From assembly GCA_013146195.2 (NCBI GenBank), contig CM028377.1, positions 104,189,547 to 104,253,546 of the forward strand: a stretch of DNA of 64,000 nucleotides, read 5' to 3'. The position numbers and the translations under genes were made by a program. How positions within the stretch are numbered: the first letter of the stretch is position 1; the number at the start of each line of letters is the position of its first letter. The notes below the pieces were generated by a model. It was not told the origin of the DNA and made no database searches. It was given only the letters and a program-made list of their open reading frames with translations. Positions 10,742 to 22,791 of this stretch are shown one piece after another. This stretch comes from Codonopsis lanceolata (taxonomy: Eukaryota > Streptophyta > Magnoliopsida > Asterales > Campanulaceae).

Positions 10742-13706
10742 CAAGCTCTTTAAGCTTTATGCCAGGTCTAACCACCTGAGAGTTTGATCCTCAAAAGCTC
10801 ATTCCAAATGCATGTCAATTTTTTTTTGCAAAACTTTTGACAAGGATTTCATTGAATTTTTTTGAAAACCAGTTTATATTTAAATACTCTTTGTTTTTTT
10901 TCAAAAAACCTTTGAGAAAGATACTTTCACCTTGATGATTGTAAGAATTTATTCATAAGACAGAATTTATACATATATCCATTGGCACTATGAATAATTT
11001 CTTTTTCAGATTTATAAAAACTTCGATGGATGCTTCATAATAATGAAATTTGGCATTCAATTTCTCTTGACATAAGGCTAACGATTGTTATCAATCTAAC
11101 ACCTTCTCGAGAGAAAATTTCTTAGTTAAAATTCTGGAACACTACTGTGAAGGAATTTCACTTGACCTCTGATTCATCTTAGGAAAAAGATTAAGAGTCA
11201 AAAACTCTATATCATGAAACTTTGAGTGATCCCTCTATTTTATGATATTTAGTTTCTGGGAACTTAGTCTATATTTCAAAGAAATATCAGTAGTCAGCCA
11301 CTAAAGAAATTTGAACAAAATTTCTCTAAAAATGTCGCAAATGAAACCATTCCTTAAGTAACATCTACTACATACACAATAGCTCAGATTCCTAAAGGCT
11401 CATTCGGGAAGACGTCTACATTGATCTGAACGTGACTGTCAATAAATGTACATTCTAAGTTCGATGCTCCTTATTCTCTATGCACTGAGACCCATGAGGA
11501 TTAAGATATTCAAGATCATGTTCTTTCCTTCCTCTTCTTTCTGATCTGATTGTAATACTTATTCCTGTATCTTTTTATTGTCTTTGGAGCTTTCTAAAGC
11601 TCGCAAAGTGTTACTGATGATCTTCTTGATTTTCATTCAGGAATACAGATTTTCTCAAGATCATCTAGCTACCTTTGACTATCTCTCTACCTGACTGAAT
11701 TGCAATCTCTACTCTTTTGTCACAGTCAACTCTTCTTCTTACTAGGTACTTTGATTTATGACTAATATATGTTTCATCTTTCCTACTCTATGATATTTAG
11801 GAATAAATCCTCACTGCACATCGTTTATATTTGCATGCTATGTTCATCTCTGTTTTTCTCTGCAAATATAAATATTTGAGTAATTGTTTATCATACTATG
11901 TTCTTTGATTCATTTTCTTCCTTTAAGTATGATATACATTACCAATCTGAATTGATGTCTTTTATTCAAAGTTATCTTTGAACTGCTATGTATTTGCAAC
12001 ATCAATTCTCCTTCTTCGATGATCTTTCTTGATGCAACGAACTTCATAAGCTCAGTTCGGCGTGCTGACTTATAGGAGTTTCCACCTTAGTAGACATTGT
12101 GCAAACTACATGGGTATCTTTGCAATTTCTACAAAGGTTGAGGCCAAGCTTTTCGAAATTGACTACTTCTTAAAGCATAATGACAAATTCCTTAGATTCT
12201 CGGTAAAGGCAAACAAAATGTTTAAAAAGGTAAAACGATTTCTTCAAAACTGTTTATGAAAAGTTGTTTTGTCAAATCTTACTGAAAAGTTGTTTTGACA
12301 AATCAAAAACCTTTTTATTTTCTCAAGAAAGCCGACTTGTCTTTTCAATTTTCTTTTGGGCTTTCCATGGAGAACAATTTACCGGATATCTAGGAATTGA
12401 CTCATCTCTCACACAAGTCTTTATGACTTCACAGTGGGTAGATGAAAGGACCATTCACCTTATTAGTTCACCTTTATGACCGGTCCTTAGTCTCACCTCA
12501 GCAAGTATAAATAGAGACTTCCCTCCTTCCTCTCTATCACTTGCAAACAATCTCCAAACACTATGATAGACACTGATACAAAATCCGTTTCTTCCAAAAT
12601 GTTACTTAGGAGAATTCTTAGCGATAGATCAAGCCTCTCTCTCAATAACTTGGAATTATTCTTTTTATTCCCCAAAAGTTGTTTGGTTTGTTTCGAGGAT
12701 TCCTCTTATATGAAGAATTTCCTCAACAACCATTTAGCATGCCTCTCCATGAACCCCTTGATCGTGCTCATGTCAGCCTACCCTTTTTAGCAATGTAGAC
12801 TTTCTACATTTTCTCGTGCTGACATGATTCTCCTGAGATCGAAGACAAATCACGTGATAACGACGTTTTAAGGTAGTCCAGCCTGCTCGTGAAGATCATC
12901 TGGGTTCTAGAGCTAGCTGAAGAGAGAAGGAAGAGCAGACAACTGGATCATATATCTGCATTTTTCACAATGTAGAGATTCCATTTGACTGCCTCTTTCG
13001 ACTTTGAGCTCCTTGATCTGGACATGTATTCCGTTTGCCAACCGGTTAGACGGATCTAGGTCCATAGTCCTCATAGACATCTCCTTGTAACATTTTTATC
13101 TTTAGAAATATATCAGGTGTTTAGATTAGTTGTTTAATAGGAGTAGTTAAGTCATCGGAAGTTGTATTGAATCTTGTAATCTTTAGATCCTTTTTGTATT
13201 CGAGTATATTTTGATCTAAATGAAAACTTGTTCAAAGCAACTTTACTTCATGTCTATCTACCCTTGCTTGTACATCTTATGATAGCATGAACTCTTGCGT
13301 TTGCTTATGGATTCTGATCTTCATATTACAGTATTCATTTCGGATCCACAATAGCAAGCATAACTCTGCTGTTAACTCAACATCAAACCAATCCTTAACC
13401 ACGAGTTTCTCTATTCAGCAAAATGATAATTCTGATGAGACGATCCCAGGATCTATTCTTTAAATAATAGTCTTATAAATCTGGTCTACCATTTTCACAT
13501 GTGACTCAGATAGCACAGAAGGCTTTAAATTTCGTATCAAAACTTCTGGTGCGTAAAAGACTAAGTTGATTCCTGGTTTAATGACAATCTGTGATTTAAC
13601 TGCTGTCATTACAACTAGATCAATTGGTTTCTTTAATTCTTAAAAGAACCTTATTTTGATTGAAAACCTCAATGATTACTGGTAGAAATCTCATCAGAAG
13701 AATCAA
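10742..13706. other. Degenerate or unassigned DNA after the first Copia PBS
   Basis: The first 60 bases still resemble a Copia leader, but no gag, pol or other known domain can be read in any frame. One TATA-like site and a 75-codon frame (12506-12790) are described separately. The remainder is AT-rich with scattered short frames and no dominant repeat. It may be the heavily decayed interior of the element whose LTR ends at 10727. Confidence 0.4.
12506..12514 (+). promoter_or_regulatory. TATA-box-like sequence
   Basis: tataaatag matches the plant TATA consensus closely and is followed about 57 bp later by an ATG-initiated 75-codon frame (12563-12790). Similar TATA sites lie within the LTRs of this window, so this could also be a decayed LTR promoter rather than a host promoter. 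Confidence 0.35.
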
Positions 13707-14423
13707 TGTTGGAATATGGACAACTTAAGTTATGGATTTCTTTGAAAGGACTGCTTACCTAGCAACTCCTTTCCCAGAAATTGAAGATCTCACCTTAACC
13801 CATGATGTTCTGGTGAATCTTCATTTCCATCCAAAAATTCTGGTCTCAAACACTTCGCAACAGCAGACCTCTTTACTGCTGTTGGAAGGATGACCTTCTG
13901 AGGAACTAACAACTTCTTCTGTGTCATATCATATTTGTTGTTTCCTCTGTTCAAGACAACCCTGCTCAAAACTTCTCTTATCCTTCTTGAGTCTTGAACA
14001 ATTGACTTTCTTAACCAAAAGTTAGTCATTTCCTTAGTTGTTGACATTGAAGCATAAGACATTCTTTTACAACTCTACTCTTAGTCAAACCTGGTATAAG
14101 CTGCTTGCTTCTCTGTGAAACAAGTACTTTAACTAAGGTGACTGTTAACTCTATGTCGCTTCTATTGCTCTACTCACTTATCGAGATTCTGTTGAGGAGG
14201 AACATGGTTATTAGCTAATCCATGCCAATGAAGCCTATGGTTTATCCTTCTAAAAGCCGAGTCATTCCAAAGGATAAATTCGCTGAAACATTGTTTATGT
14301 AATTGGTATATGCAGACTTTCATATCTGTTGTATCATACTCATTCATAAATCCTCTAGTCTGCTTAACTCCCAAAGTTACAATTTTCCTTGAGTAGACTC
14401 CAAACCCTGATGATCCTTCTTTA

Positions 14424-14930
14424 TCAGCAGACTCTTAAACTCTGCTTTTAGCAGACTCAAAATTCTGCTAATCATCTTCAACTAGCAGATCCTCATCTAT
14501 ACCGACTTCAGTGCTTCTCTTATCACTTGAAAATGGCATATCTCAATCTTTGCTGATCAATCCTCATATTCCTAACCTTAGATATCAGCAAACCTTAATC
14601 TACTGATCACCTATCTTTCACAATCAGTATCAGTAGACTTCCATCCTTCTTGAACACAGTATCTTCCAACAATTGGTATCTTTCAACAATTGTTTTTCAC
14701 CTTATTGGTATCACAGCAATTACATTGCTGACTTCATAAGTGTGTTCAAGACAACTGATAATCATGCATCTCCATGTATTAATATCAGCAGACATTCATC
14801 ACTGCTGTATACATTCTTTTGGTTATCAGTTGAATCAGCAGACTCGAAACTCTGCTGGCTATCCTCAATCAGCAGACTCAAAACTTTGCTGGTTATCCTT
14901 AAACAACAGACTCTTATTCTTGCTGTTCCC
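14424..14930. repeat. Interspersed short inverted-repeat array (AGCAGACTC...CTGCT)
   Basis: Units of about 30-35 bases of the form tcagcagactc-aaact-tgctgg-tatcc recur at about 14424, 14449, 14786, 14834, 14868 and 14903. Each pairs an AGCAGA arm with a nearby TCTGCT-like arm. The two best copies (14834 and 14868) are adjacent and differ at only a few bases. Confidence 0.6.
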
Positions 14931-15426
14931 ACTCTTGTATCAGCACTGCTCACACTCTACTGAAACTGATCATCAAAATTGGTTTTAGACTTTAACTCTG
15001 CTGATCAATCTTGTGTAACGATATATTTGACAGAAAACGTTTAGGAATATTGATAGCATTTCAAAATATATTTCACAAATCTTTCTAAAAAGTTGTTGAA
15101 TCTTACATTAAAATAAAATTTGCTTAAAATCATTCCACTTGTTGTCAGTCAAAAGGTTTAAGTTATTTCTTTTAGTCAGCTTGTTATCTAAACACTTTGT
15201 CAGTTACTTATTTCAGCTGACCATAACGTTTTTAAATGTTAGCTAGTTTTCCTCTTTTACTTGAACATTTACTTGTACTGACACTTTATCTTTTTATGTC
15301 TTTGGTAGATATACTGTAAGAAATCTTTCCTTCAGGATCTCTGTGATCTCGTGAAGATACATATACTCTGCCAAACACATTTTCAAATTCAAATGTGTTC
15401 CTAACGGGTTACTCTTCAAGTTCATC

Positions 15427-15434
15427 TATAAATA
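15427..15434 (+). promoter_or_regulatory. LTR TATA box
   Basis: tataaata, in the LTR of the Copia element that follows. The position relative to the LTR end resembles that of the TATA-like boxes in the other SIRE-like LTRs (9978 and 42870 regions). Confidence 0.55.
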
Positions 15435-16156
15435 CCCACAGGAAGCATTTTGAATATGGAAGTTTGAAGCATTGTAATCTCAAAGAAATTCTCTCTGTGC
15501 CTTAGTCTTCTTGAAAAACTTTAGCTAGATAATCTCCCTTGAATATTTCTTTCTAGTTATCGTTTAGGCAAACACTGAGTGATCCATTTCATATTTTAGA
15601 TATCAGTCAGTTTGTCACATGAGTTTGATTGTTACTCAATCATTCTCCATAAACACTGGTCTTTTTGTTGTACACTGATCCATTAGAGATCACTTAGATT
15701 TTTAATAAAATTAGTGCACTTCAAAAATCCAAGTCTGACCAACTTAGTAGTGGACGTAACAGTTTTACTGTGAACGACTTCAATTGATCTGTCATTTACT
15801 TTATCTGCTCTTGCAAAATGATCTAACACTTAAGAAGTTTCCAACTACTTAAGTGTCAGCCAGTTACTTACATAATTTGTTTATTTAGTTGTTTTGATAA
15901 ATTGTTCTTCAGTTCTTTCATTTTAATCAGTGATCAATTTCAAAATCGTTTTCTAAAAACCTTTGTATCAGCTAGCTGACCAAACTTCATCAGCTTGTGT
16001 TACTTGAAAAACATCAACTAGCTGACCATTATCAGTTGACTGACAAACTCAATTTTTTGCTGCCAAATTTTAAAGTTTTACAAGTCAGCCCCCAAAGTTT
16101 TTAAAAAGGCTATTCACCCCCCTCTAGCCTTGTCAGTTGCCAACTGGACTTACAAT

Positions 16157-16168
16157 TGGTATAAGAGC
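16157..16168 (+). other. Primer-binding site with one mismatch
   Basis: tggtataagagc (preceded by t) differs from the canonical tggtatcagagc at one base (C to A). It lies three bases after the LTR end at 16154, in the expected place for initiator-Met tRNA priming, and about 50 bp before the gag start codon at 16220. Confidence 0.85.
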
Positions 16169-16219
16169 CTACTTTTTGAAAAATTATTTTTCCAAGCCTA
16201 ACAGCTTGAAAGCTCGATC

Positions 16220-18540
16220 ATGACAATCTTAAAAGCTTTTCAATCAAATAATGTTACTCAAGTACCCATTTTTGATGAAGATCACTTTGATATTTGGAAG
16301 GAAAGAATTACAAGATATATGAACAATATAGATAAACGATTAATGGAATGTGTAAGAGGTGGTCCCATGCAACCAATGAAAATTAATACTAAAGTTGGTA
16401 AATCTTCTACTGCAGATGATGACATGATAAATCCTCTTACTCCCGAGGACGATGAATATGTTCTCAAGCCCCAATCAGAATGGACTGAGGAAGATAAAAT
16501 TACTGATGGACTGGATGCTAGAGTTGTACACATTCTATCAAGCGCTGTTCCTGATGAAAACTACAAACAAATATAAGACTGTGTTACTGCCAAAGAAATT
16601 TGGGATGCTCTTGTTGAATATGTGGAAGGAGACCAAAACACCAAGGACAACAAACTCTATGACTGTATACAAGAGTTTGATGCCTTCAAGAAGGACCCAA
16701 AAGAATCACTAAAAAGTGTCTACGACAGATTTCTTGAGGTAAGTAATAGATGTTCCTCTCTTGGTAAAGTCTATAGTATGAAAGATTTGAATATGCGTTT
16801 TCTTAGTAGCTTGGGAAGTAGATGACATGTTAAGGTCACCGCCATAAAGGAAGCAAGAGACTTGAACAAAACCTCATACGTAGTCTTGTTGCAAGTCTAA
16901 AAATTTATGAAAAGGAAGTTCTCAAAACTCAAGAAATTGAGAAAATTTTTAAAGGTATCTCTCTTCAAGCTGAAGAAGAGACACCTAAAACTTCTTCATC
17001 TTTGTCAGATGATGACTTTAATGAAGATGAATTTGCTGCTTTTGCCACACAGTTTAGAAAGTTTAAATCTTTTAAAAAGAACTTCCAAAAACCCTCTGCA
17101 AATTTTCAAAATTCTTCCTCAAATCCTCAAACACCTTCCTCAAGCTTTCAAAGATCTTCTACTTCAAACTTTCAAAAGCCTTACTTCAAAACAAATGAAG
17201 ACAAGGATGAGAAAGAAAAATTGTTGTGCTTTAATTGTGAAAACCCGGGTCACTTTGCTTAAACCCGTCATTTTACCAAAATGAATATTAAAAGAGCTCC
17301 AGAAATTTTGAAAACAAGGGTTTGGTTGCTGAAGATCAAATCTTGCAACATGGATTGAGACCAGACTCGAGATGAATGGCTTGATTTTTGGCAAGAAGCA
17401 AATATGTGTTCAATATATGATTCAGAAAATGAGTTTCCTAGTCCAAAATATTCAAATGAATCTGAAGATGAGCTGCCAAGCTCACATATTAAAAACCCCA
17501 AGATGACAAAGGTCATCAAACCTGATCAGTTTGTGGTTAAGAAAATAGGAAATAGTTTTGATGGACAAGGAATCATAAGTCAGCCAGAAAGAAAAGTCAA
17601 ATCAACTTCTTCAAGGATTGCTGACATCAAAATAAGCAATATGTCAAAAAGGCAGGAGGAGAAGGTTACTAACTCAAGTGTTGATGATTTACTGGAACAA
17701 ATGCAAGAAATGTATTCCAAGTTTGAAACACTTAAAAGAATCCATATTTCTTTATCTGGTGATTTTAAAAGAATTTCTGATAAAAACTGTGAACTTCAAA
17801 AGATCAATGAACTTTACAAAGTTCAAGAAAAGAATTTGTGACTTAAAAGCATCAATGAAAAACATGAGATTCAAGCAAAAATCTCGGATGCCCAGATTGC
17901 TGACCTTGTAGAACGAAATCTTCGACTGATCAATGTTGTTGATACTTACTCAAAGTCAAAAGCTGCTCTTGAAACCATCATCAGTCAACAGAAAAATCAT
18001 AAAGACCAACATGATCTTGGATATTTAAAAGATGATGGAAACTGTGAGATCAGACAGTTAAATGGTGGACCTAAGATTCTGCTCAAAAAGGATAAGGGAT
18101 TAGTCTATAATGTTGTACCTTTCAAATATCCCAAAAACATGAATCAGCTTAAGAAGTCCATTAACAAAAGGGATAAGTCGAACAATGACGATTGTCGATC
18201 TTGGTTCAAGCCTCAAAATCATCGGCAATGCAACAAGCGACAAATGTCACCAATGACAAAAAGTCGGTCAGCGACAAAAGAGGATTCGGAAGAAAGACAA
18301 TGACAAGTTCAAGCCAATAAATTTTGTTGTTTGCCAAACCTCTAATGAATCAAAAGGAATCAAAGAATTCACCTCAAATGACTGATAAACCTGGTTATCA
18401 CAAATGTAATATTTGTTCTACTTTTGGTCACCAGTCTCATGAATGTCTGTTTAGATTTAAACCTATTGACAAAGTCCAAATGCCAAATTATAGGCAAGTT
18501 TGGCTACCAAAGAAAACTAACCCTTTGGACCTAAAAGTAT
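16220..18540 (+). pseudogene. Copia (SIRE/Maximus-like) gag remnant
   Basis: The gag polyprotein packages element RNA into virus-like particles. The ATG at 16220 starts a protein with the Copia gag pattern: an N-terminal FDIWKERITRYM block, then a UBN2-type region (frame from about 16577) with SVYDRFLEVSNRC. A first zinc knuckle at 17227 reads CFNCENPGHFA but lacks its last Cys. A long Lys/Glu-rich coiled-coil-like region follows (17640-18020), and a second complete CX2CX4HX4C knuckle (CNICSTFGHQSHEC) lies near 18404-18445. In-frame stops occur at 16574 (TAA in place of a Gln-like codon), 16822 (TGA) and 17839 (TGA), plus several frameshifts. The large gag with a second knuckle near protease fits the SIRE lineage. 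It cannot give a full protein. Confidence 0.88.
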
Positions 18541-20262
18541 AAAGGGTACCATGATTTAAATATTCATATTTCAGGTATGCTTATGGCGGATGATCAATCA
18601 AGCGACATATGGATATAGCGATGGATGCTCTAGACACATGACTGGATCAGCTAAACTTCTTACTGACATTATTGTAGCCAAAGGACCGTTTGACATTTTT
18701 GGAGACAACTCAAAAGGAAAGACTATAGGTTATGGATCTATTATCAGAGGATCTGTAAGAATTGAAAATGTCTCATTGGTACAAGGTTTGAAACACAATC
18801 TCTTAAGTATCTCACAATTCTGTGATAAAGGTATGAGCTGCTCTTTCTCTTCTACACAATGTTTTATCAAAAACAACATCACAAATGAAGTTTTACTCAC
18901 TAGTTCTAGAAAAAGAAATGTTTTTGCTATTGATTTACTTTCTTTAAATAACTGTACTCAAATTTGTTTAGTAGCAAATAATACTTCAAAAACTTCATGA
19001 CTTTGACATAAAAGACTTTCACATTTAAACTTTAAATATCTTTCAAAACTTTCAAAAGGAGATTTGGTGAAAGGTTTGCCATCCATAAATTTTCCCTCCG
19101 TAAAAAAATGTGATGCTTGCATTTTAGGAAAAATAACAAAAGTTTCTTTCAAACCCAAACCATGTCTTTCAACCAAAAGAATTCTTGAACTTCTTCATAT
19201 GGATTTATTTGGTCCCATTACAACTGCAAGTTTGGGAGGAAACATATATACTCTGGTTGTTGTGGATGATTACTCAAGGTATACATGGGTTGAAATGATG
19301 CAATCCAAGGATGAAACTTAAGGCATTCTCACTTCCCTATTCAGAAATCTTCAAACTCAAAAAGAATGTGAGATCATAAGCGTTAGATCTGATAATGGTA
19401 CAGAATTCAAGAACCTTGGCATGGATACATACTGTGATGATCATGGAATTGATCATAATTTTTCAGCAGTTAGAACACCTCAACCAAAATGGTGTATAGC
19501 GAAAGGAAGAATCGGACATGATTAGCCGAGGTAAAACAATGCTAGTCGAAGCAAAATTGCCAAAATATTTTTTGGGCGGAAGGCATCCAACGACATGTTT
19601 CACTCAAAATAGATCTCTCATAAACAAGTTTCATGGTAAGACTCTCTATGAAATATGGAGAGGAAGAACAACTAACATTGCTTTCTTTAAAAAATTTGGG
19701 TGCAAATGCTTCATTCATTACAATGGTGGTGATTACAGAGGTAAATTTGATGAAAAAGCTGATGAAGGTATTTTTGTTGGTTATGCTAAACATAGTAGAG
19801 CTTATAGAGTTTATAATAGAAAAACTCAAGTAATTGTTGAATCTATGCATATCACTTTTGATGAATCCAATTTATTTGAGTCTACTAAGACTCCTGATGT
19901 TACTAACAATTTTGAGATTTTTGAGACAGGAAACAATGATGGTTCAACTCAAAATAATGCCTCATCCTCAAATCCTCCAACTGTAACCTTAGATATTCAG
20001 AATGAGCTTCGCTTATCTTGCGGCTTCAATCAAATCTGTCACCGATTGTCAGTCATCGACATACTTGGTTCGAAACTATTGATGGTGACATTCCTCTTTC
20101 TCCACCTTTACAAACCGAACCTCTTCGAATCTTCTTAAAGAAATTAGGGAAGCCGAACATCATCAGTTTCAAACATCATTGGAGATCCATTTGTTTGAGA
20201 ACTGGCGACTCAGAAAAACTCTTGATTCACATGCTTTTGTCTCTTCCATTGAACCCAAAAGG
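18541..20262 (+). pseudogene. Copia protease and integrase remnant
   Basis: Order protease then integrase, as in Ty1/Copia. The protease core survives as GCSRHMTG (about 18625), but the catalytic Asp-Ser-Gly is disrupted by a small indel just before it. Integrase has the HHCC zinc domain (HKRLSH... CDAC, about 19006-19120); just upstream two probable Trp codons have become TGA (19000-19010). The core shows LLHMDLFGP (first Asp, about 19190), VVVDDYSR and RSDNGTEF (second Asp, about 19385). The Glu-containing region (TPQ...NG...ER) near 19480-19515 is broken by an inserted C and another small indel. The C-terminal part (FGCKCFIHYN, DEKADEGIFVGY) continues in another frame to about 19880. Confidence 0.88.
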
Positions 20263-21250
20263 TTGATGAAGCTTTAGAAGACCCTCGATGGATTGAGGCC
20301 ATGCGAGAAAAGCTAAATCGGTTTGAAGGTGTAAGTTTGGGAACTTGCCTAGACCCTCGGATCAACAAGTCATTGGAACTAAATGGGTGTTCGAAACAAG
20401 TTGGATGAAGATGGAAATGTTACAAGGAACAAAGCAAGATTAGTAGCCCAAGGCTATAGACCGGGAGGAGGGTATTGACTATGATCAAACATTTGCTCGT
20501 GGCCGAGATTGGAAGCCATCGGACTATTTCTTGCTTATACGACCTTGAGGATTTCAAGGTATATCAAATGGATGTAAAAAGTGCATTTCTAAATGGAGAT
20601 CTACAAAACAAGTATTTGTTGAGCAACCTCTGGTTTTCTTGATCTCAAAAGAAGGACCATGTTTACAAGCTAAGAAAAGCTCTTTATGGTCTAAAACAAG
20701 CTCCAGAGCATGGTATGAAACTCTATCCAAATTCCTCATGGAAAAAAGGGTTTTAAAGAGGTAAAATTGACACTACTCTCTTTTCTTTAAAAACACAATG
20801 GTAATATCTTACTAGTTCATATTTATGTTGATGATATTATTTTTGGATCTACTAATGAAGTTACGTGTAAAAGATTTGAGAATCTCATGAAAGGAAAATT
20901 TGAGATGAGCATGATGGGAGAACTCACTTACTTTCTAGGTTTGCAAATTAAGCAAGCGAAGAAGGAATTTTATCCATCAATCAAAATACACAAGAGCGAT
21001 CAAGAAATATAACCTTGAGAAGCAAATTCGACAAACAACTCCAATGAGACTTGAATGTCAACGGTCGCTGATGAAAAGGTAAACCGGTTAATACAACGAA
21101 TCTGGTATAGTTGGATCTCTCTGATTATTTAGCTATTAGTAGGCCGGACATTATGTTTGCGTGTGTGTATATGTGCTGGTTTTCAAGCTAATCAAAGGAA
21201 TCTCATATGATTCTTTACAAAAATTATTAGATACGATTGATACGAAAAGT
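20263..21250 (+). pseudogene. Copia reverse transcriptase remnant, cut by assembly gap
   Basis: RVT_2-type reverse transcriptase. Recognisable blocks in order are a TKWVF-like segment (about 20380), GIDYDQTFA (20475), MDVKSAFLNGDL (20570), VYKLRKALYGLKQAP (20660) and a clean stretch LLVHIYVDDIIFGSTNE with the catalytic YVDD at 20824-20835. This is followed by FEMSMMGELTYFLGLQIKQ and a SRPDIMFA-like block (about 21140). Frequent 1-2-base indels change frame between blocks. RNase H should follow but lies in or beyond the N gap. The SMMGELTYFLGLQIKQ signature is typical of the SIRE/Maximus lineage. Confidence 0.88.
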
Positions 21251-21350
21251 NNNNNNNNNNNNNNNNNNNNNNNNNNNNNNNNNNNNNNNNNNNNNNNNNN
21301 NNNNNNNNNNNNNNNNNNNNNNNNNNNNNNNNNNNNNNNNNNNNNNNNNN
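21251..21350. other. Assembly gap (100 N)
   Basis: Exactly 100 Ns separate the plus-strand Copia element from the minus-strand Tat/Ogre-like element. The Copia RNase H and 3' LTR, and the distal end of the Gypsy LTR, are missing at this junction. Confidence 1.
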
Positions 21351-22788
21351 AATCACTATGAGTGCCTTAGGTTTTCTATGTCCGAGTTATCCATTATTTC
21401 GGGATACCAAGACATAGAACTACATCACCTTTCCATTCCCATTCTTCCTTGTTTAGAGGAGAACGTGAAAGTGCAAAGAAAGATGTTGCGGCCCCACCGG
21501 ATCCAAAAGTTTTAGAGTCGCCACCTTTATTTTAAGGCAAAAATAAAGGAAAACCGTAAAAAAAACCGTAGATTTTAGAAAGCGGGTTCGGGGGCTAAGT
21601 TACGAGTTGGGAAGGTGCTAGGCACCCAACTCGCCCTTTCGATCTCAAAGCGTTTTTGGTGAAATATGCTCATTGTTATATTAATCTAGCAAATAAATAA
21701 GGTCTTATTTTGACAAGGGAAAATTAAGCAGATACATTCGTGGCTACATTATTCTGGACTCGACCGGCCCTCCTTCCAATAATTACAAACACATTTAAGA
21801 ATATTTGGCCATTATAATGGCTCTTTTACATAATTATTTCCTAATCTAATCCGGGCGGCACAACGGCTTATATTGGCTACATTGCGCGGATTTAAAAATA
21901 CAACTTTAAATAATAAATGAACTGAAAGTAAAGAAATAAATAAAACGCCCTTAAAGGCTATTACCTTTTAAAGCGGCGGTGTGCTCGCTTCTCTCTTGGG
22001 GAGAGGAGTCTTTTTTTTTGTTGTTGTTGTTGTTGTTGTGTGTTTGTGTGTTGTGTGTTGTGTGAATTTGGGCAGGCCGCTTGTTTTTGTTGGTTTTGTT
22101 ATGCGAAATCGGGCGGCGGCGGTGTATATTTATGTGTGTGTTTTTGTGTATTTGTGTGTGTGTTTTTATGTATTTATGTGTGTGTGTGTGTGCGGGTGAG
22201 AGAGGGTATATATATGTGAGTGTGTGTAAGTGAGAGAGTAAGTGGGTTTTTATTGAGTGAGATTGTGAGAGAGAGGGGGCTTCGCCGGTGAAAAATAGAG
22301 GGAGAGTTTGTGAGAGAATTGTGTGTGAGTAAGAGAGTATATGAGAGAGGAGAGTTAGTGGGGGAGGGATTATGAGGAGAGAGAGAGGGGGTCGGAGTGG
22401 GAGTAGATATATGTGAGAGTTGGGAGAGAGGGAATTGTGAGAGTGAGGGATTATGAGGAGAGAGAGAGTGGGAGTTGAGATTATGAGAGTATAATATATA
22501 TATATAATAGGTAGATTAATAGTTAAGAAAAGGGGGGAGGGGGAACCGGCTGGAAGGAGGGCGGCTGCCATTTCCGTTTTTTCTTTTTCTTTTCTTTTTT
22601 TTTATTTTGTATTCTTTGTTTTTTTTATTTTATTTATCTTTTCTCTTTTTTTTGTTTCTTTTTCATTTCTTTTTGTTTTATTTATCTTTTCGTATCTTTA
22701 TTCTCGAAACATGTAAGAGAAAATTATTAGTACACTTTGCAATATTTAATTGACAATATAAAATAGAGTGCAATTTGGGGTGTCTGAG
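21351..22788 (-). mobile_element. 3' LTR of the Tat/Ogre-like element, truncated by the gap
   Basis: This block is collinear with 28801-30285 of the other LTR copy, including flanking landmarks such as gatcactatgagtgcctta, tgttgcggccccac and ggctaagttacgagttggga. Read on the minus strand, the element-type start TGTAGACACCCC appears here as ...agacacccc (near 22777-22786), with the outermost TGT not conserved. It holds (TTG)n, (TG)n and (GA)n tracts at 22016-22500 and a T-rich stretch at 22575-22690. Its distal end is lost in the gap. Confidence 0.8.
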
Positions 22789-22791
22789 CCC

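Larger units (their letters stand above)
13707..16154 (+). mobile_element. 5' LTR of the SIRE-like Copia element
   Basis: The start TGTTGGAATATG matches the family start, and the end ...gctattcacccccctctagcc...ggacttaca is followed three bases later by a PBS. A TATA box (tataaata, 15427-15434) lies about 730 bp upstream of the LTR end. If the start is right the LTR is about 2.45 kb, long for Copia but not for this lineage. It contains an array of AGCAGACT hairpin-like repeats (14424-14930). The matching 3' LTR is not visible because the element runs into the assembly gap. Confidence 0.6.

Noticed and set aside
10742..13706. A full Copia interior after the PBS at 10730
   Set aside because: No gag or pol motif could be read in any frame; left as degenerate DNA.
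13790..14062. 90-residue minus-strand frame
   Set aside because: It lies within the Copia LTR, has no recognisable motif and is not repeated in the other LTR copies.
21951..22571. 206-residue minus-strand reading frame
   Set aside because: It is a translation of (GA)n/(TG)n microsatellite in the LTR; the counterpart at 29594-30064 is the same artefact.
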